Shown piece after piece: positions 63,791 through 64,000 of a DNA stretch of 64,000 nucleotides. The notes under the pieces were generated by a model. It was not told the DNA's origin. It was given only the letters and a program-made list of their open reading frames with translations, and did no database searches. The stretch's first letter is position 1. Every line of letters starts with the position of its first letter. The DNA is from Branchiostoma floridae (lineage: Eukaryota; Chordata; Leptocardii; Amphioxiformes; Branchiostomatidae). The stretch lies in NCBI RefSeq assembly GCF_000003815.2, contig NC_049985.1:21162888-21226887 (forward strand). The letters run 5' to 3'. Made by a program: the position numbers and the translations under genes.

Positions 63791-64000
63791 AATAGATATA
63801 CATGTAGTAATAATATAAGGCAAAATTATCGTGTTGTGGCAATGCAAGAGGCGCAACAGCATGCTAGTGACCATGTGCAAGCCTGCTCTAGCTTGAAGTT
63901 TTGTCGGAATCGGTTTTGCATAAATGTAGATAGTTTTCGTTTAAAGGCAGACTCTTTAGATGAAGAGGAAATAGAAGCAGAGCGATGGGAACAGTTCATC
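63791..64000 (+). CDS. Open frame running off the right edge
   Basis: From ATG 63842 the frame gives MQEAQQHASDHVQACSSLKF, then CRNRFCINVDSFRLKADSLD and EEEIEAERWEQFI, open to the end. The acidic helix-like end suggests coding, but no family is recognised. The frame is open from 63791 on, so it may be an exon. Confidence 0.3.

Overview
This looks like nuclear genomic DNA of a cephalochordate (amphioxus, Branchiostoma-like). That is an inference. The host genes are split by many small GT-AG introns, one of them encodes a deuterostome-type Nup54 of exactly vertebrate length, lectins with a transmembrane segment, a short collagen-like segment and a C-type lectin domain occur in tandem, and the introns and spacers are packed with short palindromic DNA elements, tRNA-derived SINEs and dead LINEs. 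Two runs of N (13376-13475 and 24505-24673) are assembly gaps.

Layout. (1) 228-5730, minus strand: three phase-compatible exons of a proline-rich multi-pass membrane protein that continues off the left edge. It may be otopetrin-like, but this is not certain. (2) 5740-14270: no convincing host exon. The stretch holds nested MITEs, SINEs and a striking array of about 31-bp hairpin repeats (12236-12677 and 13221-13375). (3) 14274-36303, plus strand: the complete nucleoporin gene NUP54, 13 exons that join in frame to 507 codons plus stop. Its introns hold two arrays in which the 3' end of an exon, splice donor included, has been tandemly copied into the following intron. They also hold a 2.6-kb foldback transposon with about 820-bp arms, a THAP-like exon and a YqaJ-type nuclease fragment, and many MITEs with clear target-site duplications. 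(4) 37646-45025, minus strand: lectin gene A (cytoplasmic exon, membrane exon, neck exon, collagen-like exon, CTLD exon). It converges tail to tail on NUP54. (5) 45621-48062, minus strand: a 5'-truncated, frameshifted L1/Tx1-like LINE between the two lectins. (6) 49302-59098, minus strand: lectin gene B, a paralogue of A with the same exon phases. Its cytoplasmic first exon was not found. Its long introns hold satellites and several LINE 3' ends. (7) 59187-62990: a 1.5-kb tandem duplication containing decayed reverse transcriptase, one copy carrying an extra DNA transposon. (8) 63226-64000: two ORFs of unknown nature.

The host genes are not an operon and no functional link between them is visible. 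NUP54 acts in the central channel of the nuclear pore. The two lectins are probable cell-surface glycan receptors that have diverged in their sugar-binding motif (QPE in A, QPD in B). The most unusual material is structural: the hairpin array, the duplicated exon ends, and the foldback element with THAP and YqaJ pieces.
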